Position numbers and translations under genes: made by a program. The notes under the pieces are model-generated. The model ran no database searches. It was not told where the DNA came from and saw nothing but the letters and a program-made list of their open reading frames with translations. 64,000 nt of DNA from Blasia pusilla (lineage: Eukaryota; Marchantiophyta; Marchantiopsida; Blasiales): the NCBI GenBank assembly GCA_050084515.1, contig CM114274.1, forward strand, positions 28,582,001 through 28,646,000, given 5' to 3'. This document shows positions 11,444-21,728 of the stretch, piece after piece (position 1 is the first letter of the stretch; each line of letters starts with the position of its first letter).

Positions 11444-11917
11444 CTAAGTACATCGAGGACAAACCCACCTTCCAGTAGGAACAACATCCATACGTGGAAT
11501 CAAACACATCATGTGCCAACCCCTAGAACACCGATCACACACCAACATATGGGCTGCGTTACCAGCAGACCCACACAACATGCACCTCAAGCTAGCATGT
11601 ATCGTGGCTAAGCTTGGGTCAACAGTACCATCCACATTTGAAAGATGACATGGCGCACAATTACGCATATGGTCCTTCCAAACAACTCCACCACGACCCT
11701 CCAATATGAGAACTCCATAAGCTAACACCTCGCGCACTCGTAAAATAGTGCGGCCTGCCGTCACATCCAATGTTGTTGGTGCAATCTGCTGCAAATAGAC
11801 ATAGTCCCCCACATGGAACCTACAAATCGATGGTCGATAACCTCCACCCCAAATGGTTGCATACCGCAACGTAGCCCTATGTTGAGCAATGGCAAGGTTC
11901 TCAAAGGCTGTTGGCAT
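11444..11917 (-). CDS. Integrase C-terminal region plus PHD finger (element B)
   Basis: This open frame holds the end of the element B polyprotein. Residues 1-110 contain the integrase C-terminal part, with HVGDYVYLQQIAPTTLD and a tail like that of other Gypsy integrases that bind DNA non-specifically. Residues 112-156 form a textbook C4HC3 PHD finger: CMLC (112-115), CDRC (127-130), GWH..C (H135, C138), and W151 before CPRC (153-156). The chain stops one residue later. PHD fingers bind histone H3 tails, often methylated or unmodified lysine 4. By inference the domain could steer integration to particular chromatin, a job done by chromodomains in chromoviruses. All eight zinc ligands and the tryptophan are intact here, unlike in element A. 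Confidence 0.85.
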   Translation of the reverse strand: MPTAFENLAIAQHRATLRYATIWGGGYRPSICRFHVGDYVYLQQIAPTTLDVTAGRTILRVREVLAYGVLILEGRGGVVWKDHMRNCAPCHLSNVDGTVDPSLATIHASLRCMLCGSAGNAAHMLVCDRCSRGWHMMCLIPRMDVVPTGRWVCPRCT

Positions 11918-11941
11918 AACTCTCCGAAAGAGCTCTGCCCG

Positions 11942-14502
11942 CTAAGAACACACTCTCGTCCACATCTCTGGGTCATCAAGGTTCACCACCTCACTAGACT
12001 CCAGATGAATTGCTGTTGGCAAGTCTGGATCTTGGCTATATAACAGAAAATAAGGTGAGAAGGAAGCCAAGGATGCTTGGCGACTGAACCTATATCCCAT
12101 GGCTAACCATGGCAATCGAATATCCGGTCTCAAGATGCCCCTTTGAGGCCATACTTGCGCAATGCCCTCTTCACCGTCTGAACCACACGCTCAGCCAAAC
12201 CATCCGCCTCTGGATGATCTCGAGACGTGGTCCGATGATCAATCAACACCTTGTCACACAAGGCCTGAAACTCACCCTGAAACTCTGTACCCTGGTCGGT
12301 CAACACTTCAACTGGTGCACCAAAATGACTAAGCACTCTATCAAGAAACGCATACGCCGTTCCCTCACTTGCCTTGTCAGGTAATGCCACCAACTCAATC
12401 CACTTGGAGAAGTGCTCCACCATCACCAACACATATCGATGATGTCGTATAGTCAACGGTAACGGTCCCGCAAAGTCCACACTCCAACGGTAACCCAACC
12501 CCATAATAGGCAAGGGGTGTAACTATGGTGTAGGGGCATTGAATGATGCCCTCACCCGGTCACAAACCATACAACGTGACACCAACTGTTGCACCTGAGT
12601 ATGCATACCACGCCACCAATATTGACCAAGGAGTAAGCTATACGTACGCTTTATCCCAAAACATCCCAACTCCTCATGGGCATGTCGCACAATGCGCTCT
12701 CTTTGAGCCAAATGTGGCACTACTCGTACTCTACCATCCTCCCACACACGGAGAATATGTGTTCCCTCCAATCGATACCTCTTAGCACGTTGAAGAACAC
12801 GGTCTCGCACCTTGGCACTCACTATGCCTAGCACCTTACTGGTCCGTAGGAACTCCAACACCAACGCATCATCATGAATCTCACGCTGATCCGTACCACC
12901 ATCTCCAACCTTAGGATCTGAAGGCTGGCCATCTACCCTCTGACTAGAGTAAGATGTCATGTGGTCCTCCATACTAGAATCTACTCCTAACCAACATAAA
13001 AAGGCGGATACATGCCAACCTGGCACCATCTCCTCATCAACCTCGCCATGCCATCTAGCCCCAGATGCATCCTCTTGGCTAGTACATGGGTTCCTACTCA
13101 ACCCATCAGCATCAAGGTTGGCAACTTCAAGTCTATGTACCACCTGGAAGTTATACTCTTGTAAGATAAGAGCCCAACGTGCAAGCTTCCCTGTAAGCTT
13201 GTCAGACTCCATCAACCACTTGAGCTGCTGGTGATCAGTAACAAGGGTAAATTGTGTGCCAAATAAGTAACACCTAAAGTGTTCCACAACCCATACTACT
13301 GCCAAGCACTCTCCCTCATATGAAATGTAGCGCGATTCCGCTGCATTATCCCAACGACTTGCATAGGCCACCACAAACTCCATGTGCTCATCATCATGTT
13401 GTGTCAACACCGCTCCAAGTCCCAACCTACTCCAATCAGTGTGTAACTGAAATGGGCACCCTCTGATAGGTCTCCTCAAGATAGGCGCCGCCACCAACTG
13501 GGCCTTGAGCTCCACAAAAGCTCTCTCTTGATCATCTCCCTAATGCCACTCTTGATCTGATGTCAGCAATTGGTTCAAAGGCTTTGCCATAGCACTAAAT
13601 CCCTTCACATACCTCCGATAGTAGTTCACCAATCCCATAAATGCCCGAACTCTACTCACATCTACCGGACGCACAATAAGTGCAATAGCCTCCACCTTTG
13701 CTTGCTGAACTCCCAAACCACCTAGATAGATCACATGACCCAAGTACTCAACATCCTCATGGAAGAACTTACACTTTCCTGGATGCAAACGTAGACCATG
13801 AGCTTTCAACCGCTCAAACACAATCTGCAAATATATCTGATGCTCCTCCACCGTGTTACTGAACACCAAGATATCATCAATGTAACACCAAACAAAATCC
13901 AACCTTGCTAAGATCCTGTCCATCACTCTCTGAAACTCGGCAGGTGCATTCTTCAACCCAAAGGGTAAGAATTTCGAGTGGTACAAACAATCCTTGCCAT
14001 GAGAGTTGACACCCCAAAATGCTGTCTTGGCCTTGTCACTCTCCCAAATCGGCAATTGATGGTATCCTGCCCGAAGATCCAAAGTACTGAAAATCTTTGC
14101 CTGTCCCACCACATCAAAGATCTCCCCAGGTGTAGGCATGGCATACCTATCGGCCTTGGTTTGCCGATTGATAAGACGGTAATCTCCACACATCCGTCTA
14201 TCCGTGTGGTTGCCATGCATATCCTTTTTAGCAGGTATGATAGTGGTTGATGCATACTCTCCATGCAACAACTCCACTAATCCAGCCTCCAAAAGTTCCA
14301 ACGTCCTACTCTGAATCAGGTCCCTCTCCATATCACTATATCGGTAGGGACGACGAAAGATTGGCGTATCACTAGTCAAATCAATCCGTATACCGGGTCC
14401 AACCAGAGAACCCAACTCCTTCATGCTAAAGGCAAAACAACTCCTATAAGCACGTAGGAATTCTGTCAAGCGTCGTTTCTCACCTCCTGTAAGCTTGGGC
14501 CC
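11942..14502 (-). pseudogene. Gypsy pol: reverse transcriptase, RNase H, integrase core (element B)
   Basis: RT occupies about 14,469-13,540. It has RRMCGDYRLIN, FSTLDLRAGYHQ, LPFGLKNAP and the catalytic YIDD (13,884-13,873), then YLGHVI and the FMGLVNYYRRY thumb/connection signature. After an in-frame TAG at 13,542-13,540 the frame continues into RNase H (TDWS, YEGECLA and TDHQ carry the catalytic D, E, D). It then passes through the HHCC zinc module (H..H in RIVRHAHEELG, C..C in CMVCDRV) and a TAG at 12,522-12,520. The integrase core follows (VDFAGP, TDQGTEF, AERVVQTVKR: D, D, E all present). A frameshift near 12,130 leads to the segment at 12,133-11,942. No aspartic protease motif was found between gag and RT. 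Confidence 0.9.
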
Positions 14503-14753
14503 AAGTAATGGCTCCTAAGTCTCCTCCACTGGCACACTAGAGGGAGAGGACGATGCCATTGGCTGCTACGCAACCCCCTCACAAGATGGTACACCATTAG
14601 CTACACCATCATCTAAGCAAATAACTCCTCCACCAATATGAGCAACCAACTCCACATGCCCAGCCATTACATCCCATTTACTCCAAGGATGCAAAATACT
14701 ACTCTCCTCGCCCCCAGCCGATGCCTCTACCGTCCCGATAGCCATCGAGCTCA

Positions 14754-15402
14754 TCACAAGGGGTGGAAGACCCACAGACATAGTCCGAAGTCGACGCCGC
14801 TCCACATGTCCAACATGACTGTCCTTTGCTGTGGGGCAGCAAATGAAGGCAATGGTCTCTGCACAAGTGTCCCTCTAGGACCTGACTGAGGTCGTGTGTA
14901 CGCCCCACGACTCCCACTACTACGAGACTGTGAAGTGGGCCGTTGAACATGAGAAGTAGTAGTTATATTCCTACTGGATGCGGATGTCACCACTCTCTCC
15001 TTCATCATGTTAAGCTCAATCTTCTCAGATAGAGCAAACACATAGGTCAATGTGGGTGAATCATCACTCATAAGAGTAGCATCATGTACCCTGCGGCGCA
15101 ACGCAACTCTCTGTCCAAGATCCCATACCAAAATTGGACATCCTGAGCCTCAGTCATAGACTGGGTAACTAAAATCAAGCGTCGCATACGAGTGTATGCC
15201 TCACGAAGACTCTCACCAGTCTTTCGCTCAAATTCCTGAAGACTCCTCAACTTCTCTGTCTTCATTGCCTGATATTTCTTCTTCAACCTCTTGAAGAACT
15301 CTACAACCGGGCTGAACGATGGTGGGGCACTAGTACCTCCACTAGTACCCCCACTGGTACCTCCATGGGTACCTCCACTGGTAACCCCACTCCGGCTCGT
15401 AC
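14754..15402 (-). pseudogene. Element B gag, C-terminal half
   Basis: This is the gag portion downstream of the nested solo LTR. 15,390-15,310 encodes a low-complexity run of GGT-S/H-G units from a 15-bp-like minisatellite. It is followed by KKKYQAMKTEKLRSLQEF and TGESLREAYTRMRRL (15,286-15,068). A frame change then leads to a stretch with YVFALSEKIELNM and an S/R-rich tail (15,131-14,754). Element A keeps the same order at 2,200-1,830. A TGA at the end separates it from the pol region. No CCHC knuckle was detected. Confidence 0.7.
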
Positions 15403-15406
15403 TCGT
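15403..15406. repeat. Target-site duplication of the solo LTR, left copy (TCGT)
   Basis: TCGT directly precedes the TG start of the LTR and is repeated at 16,684-16,687 directly after its CA end. Gag coding sequence resumes on both sides. Confidence 0.6.
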
Positions 15407-15821
15407 TGTCGTATAGTAAAATCAGCCAATGTGTAAACTCCTTCCTCGTTAAGTGTTAGATAGAGTTTTATTAGTAGAAAGTAAATTAGCTTAGGAAAAT
15501 GAAATCCCCATGTTTAAACCTCTTTATAGTGCCTCTTTTATGCGGGCCCAACTTTAGAAAAGAGGTAATAAATAAAAGATAACTTTATAAAAGTAAAGTA
15601 GTGAGGTTGGTGATTTAATGAAAAGCAAAAGTAGGATTGGTTGGTGGCTAGGTTAGTTGGGGTAATTTGGAAAATATCAAGTGGGTAAAAGAGGATATTT
15701 TGGAAGAGATAAAAGGAAATCTACTTGTGTCAAAATGTGATTGGCTAAGCCTTGAGAGGAAGCCATGTGGCACAAGATAACATTAGCTCTATTTCGTACT
15801 CTTGTGGGTCTCTTGTGAGTA

Positions 15822-15828
15822 TATAAAG
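15822..15828 (+). promoter_or_regulatory. TATA box of the solo LTR
   Basis: TATAAAG in the context GAGTATATAAAGAGG. The homologous LTR has TATAAAG at 50,032-50,026 on the minus strand, so the motif is conserved in two diverged copies and probably marks the element promoter. Confidence 0.6.
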
Positions 15829-16149
15829 AGGAGGGACCTTCAAGGGTTCATCACCTTGTATTCCACATCTTGAGTCTCTCGTGTCACTCTTGAGTGTATG
15901 ACTTTGGGATTGCTTGCTCTTCTAATGAGAGTGGATCACCCCTCTTGGGAGAGTAACTTGACCATGGTCTATTCTTCGAGAGATTTCTAGAGTGTGGTGT
16001 GTGTATGGAGATGAGAGGTTTGTCACCTTAGAGGAGTTTAGTCATACTAAAATAGTGAATGTTTTGGCTTGTTACTTCCCTAATGAGAGTGGATTACCCC
16101 TCTTGGGAGAATAACTCCGCCAAAACCCATTCTTGAGGAGAGTAGAGAA

Positions 16150-16587
16150 TGTCTGTCAAGCATGGATAAGGGTGGAGCACAAGTTATGCCCGACTTTCCT
16201 TTCCTTAATCCATACCATGTCACGATACTCTTTGTAGATAAGCACTAGTTCACTCGCTATTTAGTTTATCACTTTGGGGAGGCGTTCATGAACCAGGTCA
16301 TTCAATCTCCAACTCCGGTGATCCTTCTTATCATCACATATGGAAGGATATGGGATTGTACTTTTTATGTCCTTATATAGCAATCCACGGACGTCAATAG
16401 GCCGGCTCAAGCAGGTTTTAATACTAGTTATGTTATCTTCCTCGTATACAAGCATAAAATAATTTCTAGGGATTTTATAGTTAGGAATTTCGGGGTCCGA
16501 TGTTACGAAGAAGTGATCGCCTCGGCACTTCCATTTGTGATACCTGTCGTGAGAGAATGGAGAGTATACATAATAATTTTATATTGA
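16150..16587 (+). pseudogene. LTR-internal reading frame, solo LTR copy
   Basis: The plus strand reads DFPFLNPYHV, then LVYHFGEAFMNQV, IWDCTFYVL, and after a stop GFNTSY.IFLVYKHK and CYEEVIASALPFV.PVVREWRVYI. The second LTR (49,267-49,692, minus) has the same frame with mostly conservative substitutions. LTRs are normally non-coding, so conserved coding potential is odd. I recognise no domain with confidence. The alternation of hydrophobic strands and the tryptophan-containing strand faintly recall plant B3 DNA-binding domains, which I do not claim. Confidence 0.35.
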
Positions 16588-16687
16588 AAAAGAAGATTGT
16601 CTCAGAGAATTTATCTTGCATCAACCACGTCTGCCGTAGCTAGAAGGTCTGCCCTTACTCGAAGAAAGGCTCTCGACACGACATCGT

Positions 16688-17249
16688 ACCACTCAACGGC
16701 GGGCTGGCTGGCATAGTAGGAGCACTACTACCAATACCACCATGGGTGATAGACACATAGCTTGGAGACCAATATTGTCTCCACGCCTCAATCTCAACAA
16801 CATGGTCCTTCCTAAACTCATGGTAATCATCCATGGATCGTCCCTCCAAGTACTGAAACAACCCCTTCCAAGCCAAGAAGGGTGTAAACAACGTGGCGTT
16901 CCGCAACATCTGCATATCACACCATGTATCAATCTCCTGCATGAAATCCTCCAACTCAATGGTGCCTACTCCACCCAAGTATCGTCGTGGGCCCTTCATG
17001 GCCCCATATATCCCGTCCATGTCCCAAATCAATGGAGCTGCAACGCTCGATAACAATGTAGAAGACTCGGTGTTTGGAACACCCTCGTCCTCCTCTTCAT
17101 CAACCGTTGGAAGTGGAAAAGGTAGCCGATACCTCAATCCACTCCGTGTGAAACCACCACCGTCCGCACGGCGGTCCCCAACAAGACCACCACACAGCTC
17201 CGTGATGACCAACGCCGATGCCGCACCACCACCAAATTACCACCACTAA
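16688..17249 (-). pseudogene. Element B gag, N-terminal half
   Basis: The frame contains an acidic linker (PTVDEEEDEG) followed by the gag core: GTIELEDFMQEIDTWCDMQM, FLAWKGLFQYLEGRSMDDYH and a following IEAWRQYWSPSYVS. It is homologous to 2,807-2,202 of element A. It is cut at 16,687 by the solo LTR insertion and resumes at 15,402. The start codon is uncertain, because the frame is open upstream to about 17,249. Confidence 0.75.
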
Positions 17250-18707
17250 GTAACCAAGTGACGTTGATGTCACTGTACTATTCTAGCTCTACTAGCTATG
17301 GGTGTAGGCAACCTAACTTGTCATCACCACAAGAAGCCTCCCACAGTCTACTGGTCATCACTCTAGCCTTACTATCGATAGCACATAGGAGTAACACTAC
17401 TCTGGAAATCAGTGTCAACCCTAACAATGGGCGCGCAAGCAAGAAGCAACGATGGAGGGGATCCAAATACAAGAAGTCCAACAACAACCCTTCAATCACA
17501 AATGGAAATCAAGGTAACACAATCCACCAAACGTGGCGCCCCTTGAATCCATAGAACCCACCATACAATTCTAACACAATAGTTACTCCGCTGCGGGTTG
17601 ATGGCCTGCTAGTCGGACTCGCAGCACCTGAAAATATCACGTGCATGGAGAGGCTACACCATACTATGTGCTAGAGGTCCATCAACCAAAAAACTGAGAT
17701 GCATAAAATGCCTAACACATCTCAGAACAACACCAAATGAACTACACCGGTGTGTACACTACATAGTTAAGAACTCAGCAATTAAGCGTCTTCCAAGAAG
17801 AATAGCCCAAAGATGGATGACTAGTTATGCAACACTCAAATTACAAATCCTGCAAAAACTGCCTCACGCCCAAGCAAGCAAGCTTGCTCCTTACTTCGCC
17901 TCTCACGCCCACTCGCCCCGAGCTACCACGAGTTGCCTCGAAGCCTCAAAACGCCGAGAAATGCCCCTATTGCCCCGTTCGCCACACTTTGCCATGCTTT
18001 TCTATGGAGAGAGGCCCAACCTGGGCGCCCCCAACGGGATAGGCGTCTCCAACAACGGACGAGTCACCAACCAACCAGCCCCTCCGATCTGTTGTCCACC
18101 TAAGCTAGTCCGTGAAATTTCGATCAGCAATTACTCCACAAATCCTTGACCAAAATTGAATCTGTTTCAATCAAAATTCAATTGACCACCATAGCTATGT
18201 CTCCACAAAAATTCAGCTACAACCAAGCTCTGTACTCTGAGCTAAAAATTGGACAAACTTGCTGTCCATACACCTCCAGAATCGCAAATTCGACAACGCT
18301 TCCGCCTAGATTCATGCACGCAGAAATCCGCAATGCTCCACACACTCAAGCAGATAGCTTCACATGAGATTACAATACAAGTAGCAACAAGAACCTCTCA
18401 CCCGATCTTCAATAGAACTTCAACAGAGCTTCCGCACTCCAAGCTCTCCACATCAAAAAACCGTCGAACACGAACCAGAATCTTCAATCCTTCATAACTT
18501 CCAACTCCCTTGACGAAATCCGGCGATCTAAAGCGCGTTGGAAAGCTCTCAGCAAGGCGCTTCTTTCCCAACCAAACACGCACCAGATTCTTAACTCCAA
18601 CATAGGCCACAAGCCATGTACATCCACGGCTGAGTACACAATCAGCCCTAACCAGATCCTACTGATCCACAATCGAAGCTACCATCGATCTACTCTAGTT
18701 CTTTGAG
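17250..18707 (-). other. Untranslated leader of element B
   Basis: About 1.45 kb between A1 and gag with no recognisable protein. It starts right after the GGATTTCA end of A1 with CTCAAAGAACTAGAG. I found no clear match to the initiator-tRNA primer-binding motif. The B block that follows A2 is absent here, which is the basis for calling the repeats split. Confidence 0.55.
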
Positions 18708-19075
18708 TGAAATCCGTAAAATACCTATTGTCATAAAACATGTATAGAATCACATACAATCAAGCCAAACCCACTCCACGATGGGAGAATCGAGGTCGAA
18801 GCTTGCGGGAACCACCATAGCCAAGAGCTCTACTCACTACCAAGGCTAACTCCCAATGCAACAGGCTCAACTCAAAGAACTAACTGTTCTTTGAGTGCAC
18901 TCCACACTATATCCTCCAACCTAAGAGCGGGCCCTACTGGAAAAGTCATCCTCAACTGAGTAACCCCCAACCCTATGTATGAAACCGCATCTCTGCCTAG
19001 ACACTACGGCCCTACATAAGGTATGGCCTCTACTAGCACACTATACTCTACGACATAATCCGTATGGTCATAACA
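18708..19075 (-). repeat. Terminal repeat A1 of element B (368 bp)
   Basis: Nearly identical to A2 (10,795-11,162), and exactly the same length. On the minus strand it starts TGTTATGACC at 19,075 and ends GGATTTCA at 18,708. The outside flank begins CCTT, matching the left flank of the element. Confidence 0.8.
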
Positions 19076-19101
19076 CCTTTGTATTTTTGTCTCCTTTGTG
19101 A

Positions 19102-20783
19102 AAGAAATGTCTGATGCAGACTTGGCCCGGATTTGGTAAAATCATGTTGCTTTTTGAACTGCACAAGGTCTTGCTTTTCTGCCCTACTTATCGAAACACT
19201 GGCAACTTGAAAAGTATTAGCATCAAACCAAGGTGTGGATATTTTCTCCACACAATGAGTGACTACTTTGCTTTGGGCCTGTGGACATATAAGAATGATG
19301 ATAGTCTGGCTAGAATGGAGATTGCAATTTCAGAGCATTTACAATAGAGGAATCTTCCCTTTGTTGTGTTCACTTTGGCTCATGCAAATAACAAACCGCG
19401 TGGAGGTTGAATGACTCCATTCAAACTATTGAAATATTTTGACGAGGCAATAAGACGTTGCATGGATTTGGACAACCAGCAACAGATTTTGTTTTTTGAC
19501 GTGGTTGGAAATGAGAACCATAGAGCATTTTGTGAAGATTCTGAAATGGAAGTCATCATCGTCAAAAGATAGTTTTCTCATGATAATGTTGACACACTAT
19601 GTCCAACTTCTGCGGCTTAGCATATCCAACGGCCACTTTCAGACTCCGTGGGAGTTTACCCGACAATGCCATTTGCCCTCTTACTGTAGGAAGGTAATAT
19701 GAATATCTATCTACTGTGAACCTGTCTTAATCAATCTTACACCTGTAATTTGGGATTGTTCCTAATAGTGAAATGTTTCGTGCAGCCTGGTAAGTACCAA
19801 CGCTACTATGAACCAAAGGAGCCTGCTGCAAGTCAAAATATTGGACATCAACCTTCAGGCAAAAAGGTAAGTACTGACATTGTGATAGTTCAATGAATGA
19901 ATATTTCCTGACGGAACTATTGTTCTAATTCCCTCTTTGAGAGGCTAATATCTTGCCTTTGTTGGTGGATAGGTGAAATTCCTTAGGCCTCTTCTTATCC
20001 TCGAAATCAAACGGATTCTTTTCCAAATTATGGATAGGGTTAGCAAACCGTATCCCCTCGACCTTAGGAGAAATTGTGCCTTCATGTCAAGAGATGGATG
20101 GGTTATATTAGTCCTCCCCTACGTCAGAATACTAACTGGCATGATAGAGAGAGAGAGAATATGATTATGGGTTTTGGACCACGATGAATAGGGAAGATGC
20201 ATTTGAAATGCTTGGGAGGCTAGTAGATTCCTGCTATTTGTCTGAATCTTTTGTCAAGAAGGCCAATTTTTTTTGGTCTATGCGAGACTGCTTTGTTTGA
20301 AAGGGGATAAAGGATCTTTCAAAGTATGTGAAAGATCTACTGCTCTTTTACACTGTTAGAGAGTTTAGAAACTTCTCGTGCCCAAAGAATACAGTCTTGG
20401 TGGACATTGGTATCAATTCCCTCAATTTGAATGATCCAAATAGTGTTATAGCCCTTCCAAAATTTAATATACTTCGTGGACCTTGAGACAAAAAAAATCA
20501 TTGTGAGGCCGGTACTATTCTCTCTTATCTTCTGATAATGAAAGAGAGTTTCCTGGATGGGATGAGTGTTAGTCATTTCATTAGTACTAGGCAGATTGGT
20601 TTTCCAAAGCCACATTCTACTGGCGGTAATCGTAAACGTCTTCTCCATGTAATCCAAAAGCTAAAGGCCTAGATCTTATTCCATAATGTACCTGGAAAAC
20701 TGACTCGGACGGTATACAAGGAATGTCCGAGAGTGGAGATCACCGCACAAGTCATCTTTGGCAGCATTGATCAAAATTCAGTA
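19102..20783 (+). pseudogene. Decayed host-type gene, middle part
   Basis: Coding-like sequence resumes after element B with a possible acceptor near GTGAAAG (19,101). A frame with CPTYRNTGN, FALGLWTYKND and then FDEAIRRCMDLDNQQQIL and FFDVVGNENHRAFCED runs to about 19,590, broken by TAG and TGA codons. Further pieces lie at 19,973-20,162 and 20,163-20,783 (LGRLVDSCYLSESFVKKA, KYVKDLLLFYTVREF). These are interrupted by isolated stops consistent with C-to-T changes (TAG, TGA). It probably leads into the clean frame at 20,787-21,728. No catalytic motif was recognised. Confidence 0.45.
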
Positions 20784-20786
20784 TAA

Positions 20787-21728
20787 GCTCCGAGGCCAGC
20801 ATGTAGTATCAATGCCTTTCTTAGTGCCAAGTGGTGTTTGGAGTATCCAACAGAGAAACAACTCCCGGCTGGAGTTCTCGACAACATCGTGAAGTTGGTG
20901 GCTGGCTTGTATGCGAAGTGGGAGAGTCAATATGGTTTTAAGGCCATCGTTGATAAAAGAGGCTTCTTAGACCTGGAGTCCAAAGCAGGGTGGAATAAGA
21001 GGAGTGGACCGTTGTTCAACACTAGCATGATCTTTGTGGGTTCTGTCTCCCTCCCTTATATTTATGAAGTTTTCCCTTATGAAGCCATGACAAATGAGAG
21101 CATGAACACTGTGTGGAATGAAGTAGTGCAGTACGAGGAAACCGACAAGATGCTTATCATCACCTTGCGTTCACATCACTTTGTGCTAAGGGTTACATCC
21201 AAGTTGATCACCATTGTAGAAATCTTAGGTTCTCGTCTGTACGGAGAATGTAAGAAGGCATACCAAATCTTCTTCGACTTTAAGGCGTCTACTGTGGTGG
21301 ATAACGTTTTCGACTATTCCCTCAAAGGGAAGGATCTCCAACAACCAATGGAACAGTGCTTGTTGGTGACCAGGCAAGAAGTTGCTCGTTATTTCCTTGA
21401 AAAGTACGGCCTGCACGAACTGAAGCAACATTTTTTCAGCTACATCATCGCAAAGGCTAAGGATTGGGATATGGATCTGCGCACTTTGGACAAGGAGTAT
21501 CAGAAAAAGAATTATGATAAGTTTCAAGCTATCTACCAGACCCGAGAGCAAGATCTCCAAATTAATTTCACGAGGATTTTTCTGACTCCGAGGGGAGGAA
21601 GGTTTAGTTGGAGTGACTTTGCCAATAGACTCAATAAGTATATCCGTCAAGTTCAGGAGGAGATTACCGACCTTGCCACATATAATATCCTCTTGCGATT
21701 GAGCAAAAAGAGACCTCGCCGAAGGTAA
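20787..21728 (+). CDS. C-terminal domain of a plant EEIG1/EHBP1-like (NT-C2) family protein, possible
   Basis: A clean frame of 313 codons following an in-frame TAA at 20,784-20,786. It has no ATG near its beginning, so it is a terminal exon or the surviving end of a broken gene. The pattern KWESQYGF near the start, FVGSVSLPYIYEVFPYE, then a MNTVWNEV segment, HHFVLRV and EILGSRLYGECKKAYQIFF recalls the conserved C-terminal segment of plant proteins annotated with an N-terminal EEIG1/EHBP1 domain. In those proteins a HFF-L-V strand precedes an IID-LG-RL-EGC-AY motif. That resemblance is from memory of the family pattern and is only moderate. The tail is basic (KKRPRRR). The lack of stops contrasts with the damaged sequence upstream. 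Confidence 0.45.
   Translation, partial: APRPACSINAFLSAKWCLEYPTEKQLPAGVLDNIVKLVAGLYAKWESQYGFKAIVDKRGFLDLESKAGWNKRSGPLFNTSMIFVGSVSLPYIYEVFPYEAMTNESMNTVWNEVVQYEETDKMLIITLRSHHFVLRVTSKLITIVEILGSRLYGECKKAYQIFFDFKASTVVDNVFDYSLKGKDLQQPMEQCLLVTRQEVARYFLEKYGLHELKQHFFSYIIAKAKDWDMDLRTLDKEYQKKNYDKFQAIYQTREQDLQINFTRIFLTPRGGRFSWSDFANRLNKYIRQVQEEITDLATYNILLRLSKKRPRRR

Larger units (their letters stand above)
15407..16683 (+). mobile_element. Solo LTR of the 49-56 kb Gypsy family, nested in gag of element B
   Basis: A 1,277-bp unit beginning TGTCGTATAG and ending GACACGACA, flanked by TCGT on both sides. Its reverse complement matches 49,170-50,353, the 3-prime LTR of the second Gypsy element, including blocks around TTAGCATACTAAAATAGTGA and the YHFGEAFMN coding stretch. 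No interior sequence accompanies it, so the full element was removed by LTR-LTR recombination. It lies in the opposite orientation to its host element and splits gag. A TATA box is at 15,822-15,828. Confidence 0.85.
10689..19075 (-). mobile_element. Element B: PHD-finger Ty3/Gypsy retrotransposon with split terminal repeats
   Basis: An 8.4 kb element on the minus strand, 7.1 kb without a nested solo LTR. In transcription order: terminal repeat A1 (19,075-18,708), leader, gag (17,249-14,754, interrupted by the solo LTR), reverse transcriptase, RNase H, integrase, PHD finger (to 11,447), polypurine tract (11,281-11,274), then B1-A2-B2 (11,273-10,689). The outer ends are TGTTATGACC and CGCACGACA and the flanks carry CCTT on both sides. 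It sits in what looks like an intron of the decayed gene at 7.6-21.7 kb. A few in-frame stops and one frameshift suggest moderate age. The order of RT before integrase fixes the Gypsy type. Confidence 0.85.

Noticed and set aside
17817-18497. Plus-strand frames in the leader of element B
   Set aside because: They lie antisense in the leader of a minus-strand element and have no family pattern.
20337-20657. 106-codon minus-strand frame
   Set aside because: It is a shadow of the decayed plus-strand gene, whose frame is more protein-like.
21225-21650. 141-codon minus-strand frame
   Set aside because: It is antisense to the clean plus-strand frame 20,787-21,728.
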